Part shown: positions 25,259-33,230 of the stretch, piece by piece | Layout of the letters: every line of letters begins with the position of its first letter | Numbering within the stretch: the stretch's first letter is position 1 | Source of the DNA: an uncultured Prevotella sp. | GTDB taxonomy: Bacteria > Bacteroidota > Bacteroidia > Bacteroidales > Bacteroidaceae | Length of the DNA: 46,784 nt | NCBI GenBank assembly: GCA_900546345.1 | Contig: URCI01000019.1 | Location: 1 to 46,784 of the forward strand | Reading direction: 5' to 3' | Translations under genes and position numbers: made by a program | Notes under the pieces: model-generated | What the model saw: only the letters and a program-made list of their open reading frames with translations | Told to the model about the DNA's origin: nothing | Database searches by the model: none

Positions 25259-26319
25259 GCGGTCTCCTTATAGCCACTCACCATCACCACACCAGCATCA
25301 GCCTTCTTGGGCATGCACAGGTAATAGTGGCGGAAGTTGATGAGCGAGCGTTGGTTCTGAGGGTCGGTCGATGCCTCACTGTAGTACATCTTCGTAGAGC
25401 CCGTAGCCTTGAACACGCGCTGCGTGTAGAAAGCGAAGGAGCAGGCAAACTCGCCCTTGATGCCGGCCTCGCCCAACTTCTTCTTCACCCCTGCAGTAGT
25501 GTACACAGGGTTGTTGGCATACTCGTAGATGTCGAAACCGTACAGGTTGCCCACCTTGCCGGTGTTGCGGTCGATGTTGTACTGGCGCTCAAAGCTCTGG
25601 TTCGTCATCAACAGATCGTTCACGTGGTCGGGACAAAGCACCAGGCGGCGGTTGCCGGCAGGTACTTTCAGCTTGTCAAGCGCACGCTTCATATTCACCA
25701 GGTCGTCAACGCACAGTCTCAGGCGGCCCGTTGAAGCCTCACGATCGCCCGTCGTGGTCAGGACGGGGGTGGTCGCTGTGTTGCTGTTCGCACAGAGAGC
25801 ATGGGCTGACTTGGCAAACTTTGAGTCGTTGATGGCGTTGGCATGGGCCTCCTTCACGCGGCTCATCTTGTCATAGCTCAGAGCGTAGAGCTCGTCGTCC
25901 GTGATGGGGGTCACCTTCGTCTGGAACTTGTCAAGGCCGATAGCGATGTCGCCGTCCGGCAATTCTTGGATGGGGATGGGGTAGGTCTTGTTGTTCACAA
26001 GCACGTCGGGTTCGATGCCTACGTCCACAAGGTGAATCACGTCGTTCTGCACAAGGGAGCTCTGGTCGGGAATGCCGTCAAGCCAGCTGCCCTCAAGGCC
26101 GCTGCGAAGGCTCTTCACAAGCTCGCCCGTCCATACCTCTGTCAGCACACCGGCCTGCAAAGCGCCTTTCGGGGCAAACTGGCCGAGGATGGCAGCTGCT
26201 ACATTGGCCAGCACTGCGCCAAGCAAGGGATTGATACCAAGCACGAGGGCCACCGTGATGCCCATCACGCTGTTGAACAGCAGGGCCGTCATTGCTTTCA
26301 AGATTGTTTTCTTTCTCAT
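25255..26319 (-). CDS. Major capsid protein
   Basis: 354 residues, placed after the protease/scaffold gene as in Mu (genes I/Z then T). The body has capsid-like features: NDVIHLVDVGIEPDVLVNNKTYPIP, an Ala-rich spine-helix-like segment, and RRLVLCPDHVNDLL. Unusually, the first 50 residues form a strongly hydrophobic segment (ITVALVLGINPLLGAVLANVAAAILG) that looks like a membrane helix; it could be removed by the prohead protease or act in assembly. Family placement (Bacteroidetes HK97-fold capsid) is inferred from size and position. Confidence 0.75.
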   Translation of the reverse strand: MRKKTILKAMTALLFNSVMGITVALVLGINPLLGAVLANVAAAILGQFAPKGALQAGVLTEVWTGELVKSLRSGLEGSWLDGIPDQSSLVQNDVIHLVDVGIEPDVLVNNKTYPIPIQELPDGDIAIGLDKFQTKVTPITDDELYALSYDKMSRVKEAHANAINDSKFAKSAHALCANSNTATTPVLTTTGDREASTGRLRLCVDDLVNMKRALDKLKVPAGNRRLVLCPDHVNDLLMTNQSFERQYNIDRNTGKVGNLYGFDIYEYANNPVYTTAGVKKKLGEAGIKGEFACSFAFYTQRVFKATGSTKMYYSEASTDPQNQRSLINFRHYYLCMPKKADAGVVMVSGYKETA

Positions 26320-26347
26320 CTTTTTGTCGTTTATTGTGTTCTACTTA

Positions 26348-26797
26348 TTATTCGGGCAGATCCATGCCGTACTCGGCCTTGTAAAGACGGGCATATTCCT
26401 TGGGGTTCTGCTCACGGAGGGTCAGTATCTCCGCCGAGGGAACCTCGCTCAGCTTGGTGTACTTCACGTCCTCGTCGCTCTTCGCGCGGCCACCATTCAG
26501 AATGGCCGTCAGCTTCGCCTGGGGATGCATGGCCTTCAGCACTTTCTCCAGCTCTTCGTAGCCTACTTTCTTGCCCAGGTTGATAAACTCTTCCTTGTTG
26601 CTCTCGCCAAGGCGTTTCTCGCCGATGGCGCGCTCCACAAGGCCCGTGATGCGGGCGCTTTCCAGCTGGGCTTTCTCCAGCTCCAGCTTGCTCTTTTCTG
26701 CCTCCGCGCTTTTCAGGGCGGTCAGCTTGGCGGTAATCTCTGCCTCTGTAGCCGTTTCCGGCAGCCCCAACTGTAGGGCGATGGTCTTGTTTTCCAT
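26348..26797 (-). CDS. Possible internally initiated scaffold protein (Mu gpZ-like)
   Basis: An in-frame ATG at 26797 (MENKTIALQLGLPE) follows the purine-rich AAAAAAGAGAAGAA, the best ribosome-binding-like stretch in this gene, and comes straight after the Asn-rich linker. It would give a 149-residue scaffold without the protease. In Mu, gpZ is made in this way from within gene I. Expression is inferred. Confidence 0.45.
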   Translation of the reverse strand: MENKTIALQLGLPETATEAEITAKLTALKSAEAEKSKLELEKAQLESARITGLVERAIGEKRLGESNKEEFINLGKKVGYEELEKVLKAMHPQAKLTAILNGGRAKSDEDVKYTKLSEVPSAEILTLREQNPKEYARLYKAEYGMDLPE

Positions 26798-27289
26798 TTC
26801 TTCTCTTTTTTGATGGTTATTGTTATTGTTCAGTAATGGCAGAGGACACTTGCCGTCCCTGCCAAGGGTTATCTGCTTGCCGTCTTTCTTCAGCACGATG
26901 GCATCGTCGTTCGCGCCTATATCCACTACGCTCACTTCAAACAGCTTGCTCTTCGTGATCGTCGGGCTTGTCTGGCCTGCCACAAGGTATTGTCCGTCCT
27001 CGCTCATCTCTATGATGTCAAGGCCCGCACTTACCATCTTCAGACTGCCAAACTCAAACTGTTTCTTGCAGCGCTTGCTCAGCTCTGTGGCCTCGTCAAA
27101 CATCAGCTCGCCCGTCACCTCGCCGTCTTTCACTTCAAGGTCTTTCACGTAGCCTATCACGTTTCCGCGTTCGTGCATATACAGCAGCACGGGGTTGCGC
27201 TCATACTGCTTCGTGTCCATGCCTGAGGTCAGCACCCGGGTGCCGTAGCTGTTCAGACTGTCATTCGATATTCTTACTCGTTTTGCCAT
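26348..27289 (-). CDS. Prohead protease with C-terminal scaffold domain (Mu gpI-like)
   Basis: 313 residues, first gene of the minus-strand late operon. Residues about 1-150 look like a phage prohead protease domain (RNPVLLYMHERGNVIGYV, FGSLKMVSAGLDIIEMS, LFEVSVVDIGANDDAIV). A linker with a run of Asn (about 150-160) leads to a charged, helical scaffold-like part (ATEAEITAKLTALKSAEAEK). The C-terminus ends YKAEYGMDLPE, like a scaffold capsid-binding tail. An internal, well-placed ATG starts the scaffold alone (see separate entry). Confidence 0.78.
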   Translation of the reverse strand: MAKRVRISNDSLNSYGTRVLTSGMDTKQYERNPVLLYMHERGNVIGYVKDLEVKDGEVTGELMFDEATELSKRCKKQFEFGSLKMVSAGLDIIEMSEDGQYLVAGQTSPTITKSKLFEVSVVDIGANDDAIVLKKDGKQITLGRDGKCPLPLLNNNNNHQKREEMENKTIALQLGLPETATEAEITAKLTALKSAEAEKSKLELEKAQLESARITGLVERAIGEKRLGESNKEEFINLGKKVGYEELEKVLKAMHPQAKLTAILNGGRAKSDEDVKYTKLSEVPSAEILTLREQNPKEYARLYKAEYGMDLPE

Positions 27290-27323
27290 TTCGTCTTCTG
27301 CGCTTAGTGCGCGTTTCCGGTTG

Positions 27324-27355
27324 CAATATTACGCCTTAATTCGCTCACCGCCAAA
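27324..27355 (-). promoter_or_regulatory. Promoter of the minus-strand late operon
   Basis: TTTG (27352-27355), 20-nt spacer, TAATATTG (27324-27331), one mismatch from consensus. It starts transcription toward the protease/capsid/tail genes. Confidence 0.55.
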
Positions 27356-27359
27356 AAAG

Positions 27360-27398
27360 TATGAAATGGTTGCATACATCTATGAAACCATTGCACAC
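27360..27398. repeat. 21-bp-spaced direct repeat between divergent late promoters
   Basis: Two 18-bp units TATGAAAnnnTTGCAYAC at 27360-27377 and 27381-27398, two helical turns apart. Their variable centres (TGG and CCA) also create an inverted repeat AATGGTT/AACCATT. The pair is centred about equally far from the two divergent -33 elements, as expected for an activator site serving both late operons. Confidence 0.55.
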
Positions 27399-27402
27399 TT
27401 TT

Positions 27403-27433
27403 TTTGTGGTACCGATTTATTAGGCCAATTTTG
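27403..27433 (+). promoter_or_regulatory. Promoter of the plus-strand late operon
   Basis: TTTG (27403-27406), 19-nt spacer, CAATTTTG (27426-27433), one mismatch in the -7 element. It lies 24 nt before the terminase small subunit ATG. Confidence 0.5.
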
Positions 27434-27457
27434 CACCGTAATCATCAATTTTTCATC

Positions 27458-27922
27458 ATGACAAAAGAACAGACAGAAAAGAAAAAGAGCCTCGCACGTA
27501 CACTCTACATGTCGGGAATGGACCAGGCGGAGATTGCCGATAAGGTAGAGGTATCGCGAGTAACTATATCCAAATGGTGTGCAGCCGGTGGATGGAAGGA
27601 GGCAAGGGCGGCTAAGAGTGTCACACGACCAGAACTCGTCAACAAACTCCTCCTCACCATCGACACGCTTATCACGCAAGTCAACTCGTCGAAAGACCCG
27701 GACCTCATTGCAGGGCTTGGCGACAAGCTGGCAAAGCTATCCGCCGTTATCGAAAAACTCGACAAGAAGGCGAATGTCGTCGACACCATCGAGGTTTTCA
27801 TGGCTTTCTCCAAATGGCTCGAATATCGCTCACAAACCGACCCGGCAGTAACACCGGAGCTCATGAAGGTCATCAACAAGTATCAGGATATGTATATCAC
27901 CGAACAGATGGGCATTAAGTAG
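27458..27922 (+). CDS. Terminase small subunit-like DNA-binding protein
   Basis: 154 residues from the ATG at 27458; a longer upstream reading would begin inside the promoter. The N-terminus is a clear helix-turn-helix (YMSGMDQAEIADKVEVSRVTISKWC, about 18-42) followed by GGWKEARAAK, the typical order of small terminases and the DUF1804/Mu gp27 group. The rest is helical. It is first in the plus-strand late operon, followed by the large terminase. It should recognise phage DNA for headful packaging. Confidence 0.78.
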   Translation: MTKEQTEKKKSLARTLYMSGMDQAEIADKVEVSRVTISKWCAAGGWKEARAAKSVTRPELVNKLLLTIDTLITQVNSSKDPDLIAGLGDKLAKLSAVIEKLDKKANVVDTIEVFMAFSKWLEYRSQTDPAVTPELMKVINKYQDMYITEQMGIK

Positions 27923-27935
27923 CATTCAACCGTTG

Positions 27936-27964
27936 GGTTCCGTACGCTGCTGCTCGGCAGCAGC
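27936..27964 (+). repeat. Dispersed junction hairpin, terminase copy
   Basis: GGTTCCGTAC followed by GCTGCTGC-TCG-GCAGCAGC, an 8-bp stem with a 3-nt loop, in the gap between the two terminase genes. Copies with the same flank lie at 39216-39244 and 44577-44604. Confidence 0.55.
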
Positions 27965-27981
27965 CATCATAACTCTTCATC

Positions 27982-29541
27982 ATGGCAACAGTAGCAGAGA
28001 AAAAACAAGCTTACGACCTCTGGCGCGAACGATGCAAGCAGGTGCAGGCCATTACCGACACCGCGCTCCTCAAGAAGGAAACCGATGCCGAGAGAGAGCA
28101 GCGTAAAAACAGGCTCCTCGCCAACTATGCTGCTTTCTGCGAGTATTACTTTCCGCACTTCCTGCAGCTGCGCGACAAAACCACAGGCGAGGTCATACGC
28201 ACTATCCACAACGCGCCCTTCCACAACGAGGCGGCACGAAAGGTCAAGGCAACGCCAAACCTCAAGGCGGTCTTCATGTGGCCGAGAGGTCACGCCAAGT
28301 CCACCCACTTCGACATCTTCATGCCGCTTTGGCTCATGTTCCAGCCCAAGAGGCTCATCAATTTCATGGTCATCGTCGGTAAGTCCGAGGATGCGGCAGA
28401 CCGACTCCTCGGTGACATTCAGGCTGAGCTGCAGTTCAACCAGCGCATCATTGCCGACTTCGGTCTTCAGCAGTCTGACGGCGACTGGCAGGAGGGGGAG
28501 TTCAAGACAAAAGGCGGGGTCAAGTTCCTCGCTTGTGGGCGTGGGCAGTCGCCGCGTGGACTACGTGACCGGGAGGCTCGACCCGACTACATCGTCATCG
28601 ACGACCTCGACGACGACGAACTCTGCCGAAACGAGAAGCGCGTACACGACCTCACAGACTGGGTGAAGGAGGCGCTCTTCGGCTCACTCGACGTGGGACG
28701 CGGACGGTTCATCATGGTCGGAAACCTTATCTTCAAGACGTCCGTCCTCTATAACATCGCTCACACACACGGGGTCTTCCTCTCAAAGATTCAGGCCGTA
28801 GATAAGAACGGAGAGCCGGTATGGCGCGAGAAGTGGACCAAGCAGGAAGCACAGGCCTATGCTGAGTTCGTGGGCTACCGCGCATGGAACAAGGAGATGA
28901 TGCACAACCCCATCGTCGACGGTACTATCTTCCGCAATGACTGGATTCATTTCAAGAAGATGCCCAAGCTCTCCAAGTATGATGAGCTCATCTGCTACAC
29001 CGACCCTTCCTTCAAGTCAACCAAGGCCAACGACTACAAGGCTTCACGACTATGGGGAAAGATAGGCCCCGAACTACACCTCATCGACTGCTACGTTAGG
29101 CAGGACACGGTATCAGGCATGGTACGCTGGCTCTACGACCTCTACGAGCGCACGCGCGACGTGGCTGCCGTGCAGTTCTTCATGGAGGCAAACTTCATAC
29201 AGGACACCATCCTCGACGAGTTCGAGGCCGAGGGAAAGATCCGCGGCTACCAGCTGCCCATCATGCCCGACAAACGCAAGAAGCCGGAGAAGATTCAGCG
29301 CATCGAGGCGGTCTCGCCGCTATGGGAGAGGGGATTCGTCTTCTACAATGCAGCTCTCAAGGACTCGCCCGACATGCAGGTGGGCATCGAGCAGACGCTG
29401 GCGCTCGAAAGGGGCTCGAGCGTTCACGACGATGCACCCGATGCCGACGAGGGAGCTATCTGGCTCCTACAGCGGAACTCGCGACAGGAATCCGCACAGC
29501 CCATCATCGCACGGCGACCCACGGCACGCAACTCATGGTAA
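27982..29541 (+). CDS. Terminase large subunit (Mu gp28-like)
   Basis: 519 residues. The ATPase part has a Walker-A-like WPRGHAKST (100-108) and Walker B YIVIDDLDDDE (203-213). The nuclease part starts near YTDPSFKS (D341) with a second acidic residue at D351 and an FFMEANF segment near 400. It drives DNA into the prohead and cuts it at headful. An ORF beginning at 27982 fits directly after the small subunit and before the Gp36-like gene, the Mu order. Confidence 0.9.
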   Translation: MATVAEKKQAYDLWRERCKQVQAITDTALLKKETDAEREQRKNRLLANYAAFCEYYFPHFLQLRDKTTGEVIRTIHNAPFHNEAARKVKATPNLKAVFMWPRGHAKSTHFDIFMPLWLMFQPKRLINFMVIVGKSEDAADRLLGDIQAELQFNQRIIADFGLQQSDGDWQEGEFKTKGGVKFLACGRGQSPRGLRDREARPDYIVIDDLDDDELCRNEKRVHDLTDWVKEALFGSLDVGRGRFIMVGNLIFKTSVLYNIAHTHGVFLSKIQAVDKNGEPVWREKWTKQEAQAYAEFVGYRAWNKEMMHNPIVDGTIFRNDWIHFKKMPKLSKYDELICYTDPSFKSTKANDYKASRLWGKIGPELHLIDCYVRQDTVSGMVRWLYDLYERTRDVAAVQFFMEANFIQDTILDEFEAEGKIRGYQLPIMPDKRKKPEKIQRIEAVSPLWERGFVFYNAALKDSPDMQVGIEQTLALERGSSVHDDAPDADEGAIWLLQRNSRQESAQPIIARRPTARNSW

Positions 29542-29560
29542 ACTTAAAAAACATCAGCTT

Positions 29561-29980
29561 ATGTTCATCACTGACCAAGATTACAAAGTTGTCATCGGCG
29601 ACAACGCTCTAAAGGTGGTCTCACAGACTTCTGAGCAGAACCGCGCTAACGCCGAAGCTGAAGCGCAGGAGGAAATAGCGTCTTACCTGCGTCCGACATA
29701 CGACACAAACGCCATCTTCGCTGCCGAGGGCGACAGCCGCAACAGGCTCATTGTCATGTACACCTGCGACATCGCCCTCTATCACATGGTATCGGCCATG
29801 CCGCAGAAGCTCGGCTCCGAAATCAGAAAGGAGCGGTACGAGAGGGCCGTCAAATGGCTGGAGGGTGTACAGGCCGGCAAGATCGTCCCCGACCTGCCCG
29901 CTGCCGTCGACACGCAAGGCGAACCCGTCTCCACTGGCATCATCCTTACCTCCCAGCCACCGCTAAGGCATAACTGGTAA
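29561..29980 (+). CDS. Gp36-like head-tail protein (DUF1320)
   Basis: 139 residues from ATG 29561; a reading that runs upstream to 29348 is an artefact of the terminase overlap. The sequence MFITDQDYKVVIG, EAEAQEEIASYLRPTYD, LIVMYTCDIALYHMVSAM and RYERAVKWLEGVQAGK is the classic Mu gp36/DUF1320 pattern, a head-completion adaptor below the portal. It lies between terminase and portal rather than near the capsid. Confidence 0.85.
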   Translation: MFITDQDYKVVIGDNALKVVSQTSEQNRANAEAEAQEEIASYLRPTYDTNAIFAAEGDSRNRLIVMYTCDIALYHMVSAMPQKLGSEIRKERYERAVKWLEGVQAGKIVPDLPAAVDTQGEPVSTGIILTSQPPLRHNW

Positions 29981-29987
29981 TTTCTCC

Positions 29988-30015
29988 GTTCCGTGCCCCG
30001 CCATACATGGCGGGG
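29988..30015 (+). repeat. Junction hairpin before the portal gene
   Basis: GTTCCGTG followed by CCCCGCC-ATACAT-GGCGGGG (29996-30015). The GTTCCGT flank resembles that of the other junction hairpins. Confidence 0.4.
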
Positions 30016-30041
30016 TAAATCAATAATCCCGTAAAAAAACA

Positions 30042-31445
30042 ATGGATATAAAAGCATTCTTCAGCAAGATAACAGGCCGCTCCGACGGCCTCCTCCACAC
30101 TCCCTATGGCAACTTCAACCTTGCCAAGGCCAAAAATCCAAAAACAGTAAAGTCCGTTGTCATCGGGCTGCAGCGAACCACCGATGCTCTCACACGAAAG
30201 GACATTGCCGACTGGCGCAACGCATGGCAGTTGGCAATCAATGTCGATTCGCCAAACCGAAAGAAACTTTACGACATCTACCGGGATGTTGAGGTCGATG
30301 CCCATCTCTCCGGATGCGTCGCGCAGCGCGAGGGATTCGTCATGGCAAAGTCATTCAAGCTCGTCGATGCAAACGGCAAAGAGAACGAGGATGCCCAGCA
30401 CTACTTCGACCAGGCATGGTTCAAGAGGCTCTGCAGGCTCATCCTCGACAGCCGATACTGGGGGCACTCGCTCATAGAGCTCGGCGATGTCGTCACCGAT
30501 GGCGACGGATGCCCCTGCTACAGCCAAGTCGCCCTCATACCGCGAAAGCATGTCATCCCTGAATACGGGCGAGTCATCACAGACCTCGGACAGGACTGGA
30601 CTACGGGCATCGACTATCACGAACCGCCATTCTCACAGTGGCTCATCGAGGCGGGGCAGCCCGACGACCTCGGTCTTTATCTCAGGGCAGCACAGCACAC
30701 CATTCCCAAGAAGAACATGCTCGCCTTCTGGGATGCATTCGGAGAGATATTCGGCATGCCACTACGAGTGGCAAAGACTTCCACACGAGACGAGAAGGAG
30801 CGAAAGCGCATCAACGAGCAGCTCGCGGCGCTCGGCTTCGCGGGCTCCGCCGTACTGCCTCTCGACACGGAGCTGGAGTTCGTCGAGTCCTCACGGGGCG
30901 ATGCGTTCAATGTCTATAACGAGCGCGTCGACCGGGCTAACTCGGAGCTATCCAAACTCATCATCGGACAGACCATGACCATCGAGGACGGCTCTTCGCT
31001 CTCACAGTCACAGACACACTTGCAGGTTTTCCAAAACCTCATCGACGCCGACGCCGACATGCTCCGCGATGTCGTCAACAACCAGCTGCTTCCACGAATG
31101 GTCCGCCATGGCTTCCCCGTTGCCGGATTGCGCTTCGACTGGGACGACTCCATCGACTATACACCGGAGCAGCAGGTTGCCTACGAGACCATGATTGCCG
31201 ACCGATACGATGTTGACCCCAAATACTTCGCCGAGAAATACTCCATGCCCGTTGGTGACAGACGAAACCCAACAGCGCCCATCGACCCCGACAACGGCGA
31301 TGATGATAAAAACGATGGAGACGATAATGACCCCAACAACCCCAACAACCCCAGCGACCCCAAGAAAGCCAAAAATTCAGCTCCACAGCCGTCGCCTTCG
31401 CAGGGTTACAACCCCACGCCATCCGCTGCCTCTTTTTTCGACTAA
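30042..31445 (+). CDS. Portal protein (DUF935, Mu gp29-like)
   Basis: 467 residues. It has the DUF935 hallmarks RDVEVDAHLSGCVAQRE (about 86-102), LILDSRYWGHSLIEL, KNMLAFWDAFGEIFGMPLR and GQTMTIEDGSSLSQSQTHLQVF (about 314-335). The portal forms the dodecameric channel for DNA entry. The C-terminus is a low-complexity Asp/Asn/Pro stretch (about 395-435) encoded by short ACC/CCC repeats, likely a disordered tail. It precedes the MuF gene as in Mu. Confidence 0.9.
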   Translation: MDIKAFFSKITGRSDGLLHTPYGNFNLAKAKNPKTVKSVVIGLQRTTDALTRKDIADWRNAWQLAINVDSPNRKKLYDIYRDVEVDAHLSGCVAQREGFVMAKSFKLVDANGKENEDAQHYFDQAWFKRLCRLILDSRYWGHSLIELGDVVTDGDGCPCYSQVALIPRKHVIPEYGRVITDLGQDWTTGIDYHEPPFSQWLIEAGQPDDLGLYLRAAQHTIPKKNMLAFWDAFGEIFGMPLRVAKTSTRDEKERKRINEQLAALGFAGSAVLPLDTELEFVESSRGDAFNVYNERVDRANSELSKLIIGQTMTIEDGSSLSQSQTHLQVFQNLIDADADMLRDVVNNQLLPRMVRHGFPVAGLRFDWDDSIDYTPEQQVAYETMIADRYDVDPKYFAEKYSMPVGDRRNPTAPIDPDNGDDDKNDGDDNDPNNPNNPSDPKKAKNSAPQPSPSQGYNPTPSAASFFD

Positions 31446-31467
31446 GCCCCACCGACTACGTGGGGCT
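31445..31467 (+). promoter_or_regulatory. Hairpin covering the MuF start codon
   Basis: AGCCCCAC-CGACTAC-GTGGGGCT, an 8-bp stem that begins 2 nt after the portal coding sequence ends and contains the likely GTG start (31460) of the next gene in its 3' arm. It could limit translation unless ribosomes from the portal gene open it. Confidence 0.4.
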
Positions 31468-32833
31468 GCACCAACGCTATGCACAGATTCTACAGGATTT
31501 CACGCCTCAAATCAACCTCACCAAGGATGAGCAGGACAAAATACGAACACGTCTCACCGAGGCTTTCTCCGGCCTTATGTCCGCCCTCTTCCGACAGAAA
31601 GGGGCCACGCTCGACATCAATATCCTCGCTTCCGACGAGGCGCAGAAATTCATCTCAACCCATGCCGACATCCTCGACCAAGCTTTTCAGAAAGTACCCA
31701 TGACCGAGGCCATGCACCGGCGGCTCACGCGTTCCGACTACATCTTCTCCGGGATCAAGACCTTTCACGAGCTCAACGAGGCCTTCCCATCACTCCTCGA
31801 TGAGAACGGCAATAGAAAGTCTTTCGAACAGTTTTATAACGACGTTCAGAAAATAGACAAGACATACAATCAGAATTATCTACACGCTGAGTACAATTTT
31901 GTACACGCCTCTGCCGAGATGGCGGCAAAATGGGAACAGTACGCCGAGGATGGAGACCGATACAACCTACAGTACCGCACCGCCGGAGATGATAAGGTGC
32001 GCCCGGAGCACGCGGCGCTCAACGGGGTCACACTGCCCATGTCCGACCCTTTCTGGGAGACTTACTATCCGCCTAACGGATGGAACTGCCGGTGCACCGT
32101 CGTACAGGTCAGAAAGTCGAAGTATGCCACCACACCGCGCGACGAGGCCATGGCACGGGGAGAGGAGGCGCTGCAAAGCGACACCAAGGGAATATTCCGA
32201 TTCAATCCAGGGAAGCAGCAGAAAGCCATCCCTGACTACAATCCATACACCATCAAGCGATGCCGTGACTGCGACATCGCTAAGGGGAAAGTCAACCTCG
32301 CCTTCGTGCCAGAAAATGAACTCTGTCAAGCATGCAAACTCGTGCGCGAATGCTGGAGGAATAAGAAAAATGATACAAAGGAAACTTTCATTACCTGCCC
32401 TACTGAAAAGGGAAAACTCAGGGTAAGTTCTTTACACGGGAAGAACGAAAAAAAGGAGAACGTGAGTGTGGGTTCCTTCCTTGCCAATAAACATGGCTAC
32501 GAGATAGACCTTATCGCCAACCCTTCCGACAAAAAATCACCTGACAGCTATAACAAGACATTGGGGGTGTATCAGGAGTATAAGGTAAGCAAGGCGCCTA
32601 CAAAAAACTCCATCGACTCTTTGATACGATCTGCTGCAAAGCAAGCAGACCACATCGTATTGGTCGCGGACTCTCAAACACCTCTCGGAATATTAGCTGA
32701 TGCTATCAAGAGCAGAGTTAGAAGAACAAAAGTAGAAAGTCTTACTTTAATTGTCGGTGACAAAGATGTTATCTATACGCGAAGTCAAATGACTTCAGAC
32801 GACTTTAAAATAAGACAGGCAGACTTGAAATAA
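31460..32833 (+). CDS. MuF head-morphogenesis protein fused to a C-terminal nuclease-like toxin domain
   Basis: 457 residues from a GTG start; no ATG is near. Residues about 90-215 are the MuF (Mu gpF) domain with DDKVRPEHAALNGVTLP, DPFWETYYPPNGWNCRCTV. A Cys-rich link (CRDCDIAK...CQACKLVRECW, 268-299) follows. The last 125 residues form a distinct module: LANKHGYEIDLIANPSD, SPD at 360-362, YQEYK (E373, K375) and AAKQADHIVLVAD. The D...ExK pattern suggests a PD-(D/E)XK-like nuclease of the contact-dependent-inhibition toxin type. Its DNA is more AT-rich than the MuF part. MuF-toxin fusions are a known class of phage-carried polymorphic toxins. No immunity gene is evident next to it. Confidence 0.8.
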   Translation: MGLHQRYAQILQDFTPQINLTKDEQDKIRTRLTEAFSGLMSALFRQKGATLDINILASDEAQKFISTHADILDQAFQKVPMTEAMHRRLTRSDYIFSGIKTFHELNEAFPSLLDENGNRKSFEQFYNDVQKIDKTYNQNYLHAEYNFVHASAEMAAKWEQYAEDGDRYNLQYRTAGDDKVRPEHAALNGVTLPMSDPFWETYYPPNGWNCRCTVVQVRKSKYATTPRDEAMARGEEALQSDTKGIFRFNPGKQQKAIPDYNPYTIKRCRDCDIAKGKVNLAFVPENELCQACKLVRECWRNKKNDTKETFITCPTEKGKLRVSSLHGKNEKKENVSVGSFLANKHGYEIDLIANPSDKKSPDSYNKTLGVYQEYKVSKAPTKNSIDSLIRSAAKQADHIVLVADSQTPLGILADAIKSRVRRTKVESLTLIVGDKDVIYTRSQMTSDDFKIRQADLK

Positions 32834-32920
32834 CAAGACTGCCTGAATCGGGGCCCAAACCCCTTAACGGGGAATGATCCACCGCAAAGTTAAACATTTA
32901 TTTCCAAACACCAAACAATT

Positions 32921-33163
32921 ATGAAGAAAATTATCGAGTTCCTCAAAAATTCCAACCACTACAAGCACCTCATCGGGGGATTCATCGTCTCGTGGCTCAC
33001 TGCTTCGCCCTATGCCGGTATCTATGCCGCCGTCGTTGCCGCAACATGCCTCGAACTCAAAGACCGACTCTACGGCAACAAGTTCGACCTCACCGACTGG
33101 CTTTTCACCGTTGTAGGAGGCGCAATCGCCGCCATTGCCTGGATCGCCATAAGAACTCTATAG
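32921..33163 (+). CDS. Small two-helix membrane protein, possible holin
   Basis: 80 residues with two hydrophobic helices (about 17-41 and 60-78) and a charged loop LELKDRLYGNKFDLTDW between them. This layout, with the ELKDR and DxTDW motifs, is common in small phage membrane proteins annotated as holin-like. It follows the MuF-toxin gene by 87 nt, so it should also be considered as a candidate immunity or release factor, for which there is no direct evidence. Confidence 0.55.
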   Translation: MKKIIEFLKNSNHYKHLIGGFIVSWLTASPYAGIYAAVVAATCLELKDRLYGNKFDLTDWLFTVVGGAIAAIAWIAIRTL

Positions 33164-33230
33164 CTCCTATTCTCTCTATAGATTCTATTCTTTCTATAGC
33201 TTCTATAATTTCTAATCACATATAACAACT

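Noticed and set aside
29348..29560. Extended N-terminus of the Gp36-like gene
   Set aside because: This part overlaps the terminase gene in another frame; the ATG at 29561 begins the conserved family sequence.
31479..31703. A separate 74-codon gene at the beginning of the MuF gene
   Set aside because: It is a shadow frame; the MuF frame has the domain motifs and is open through the same region.
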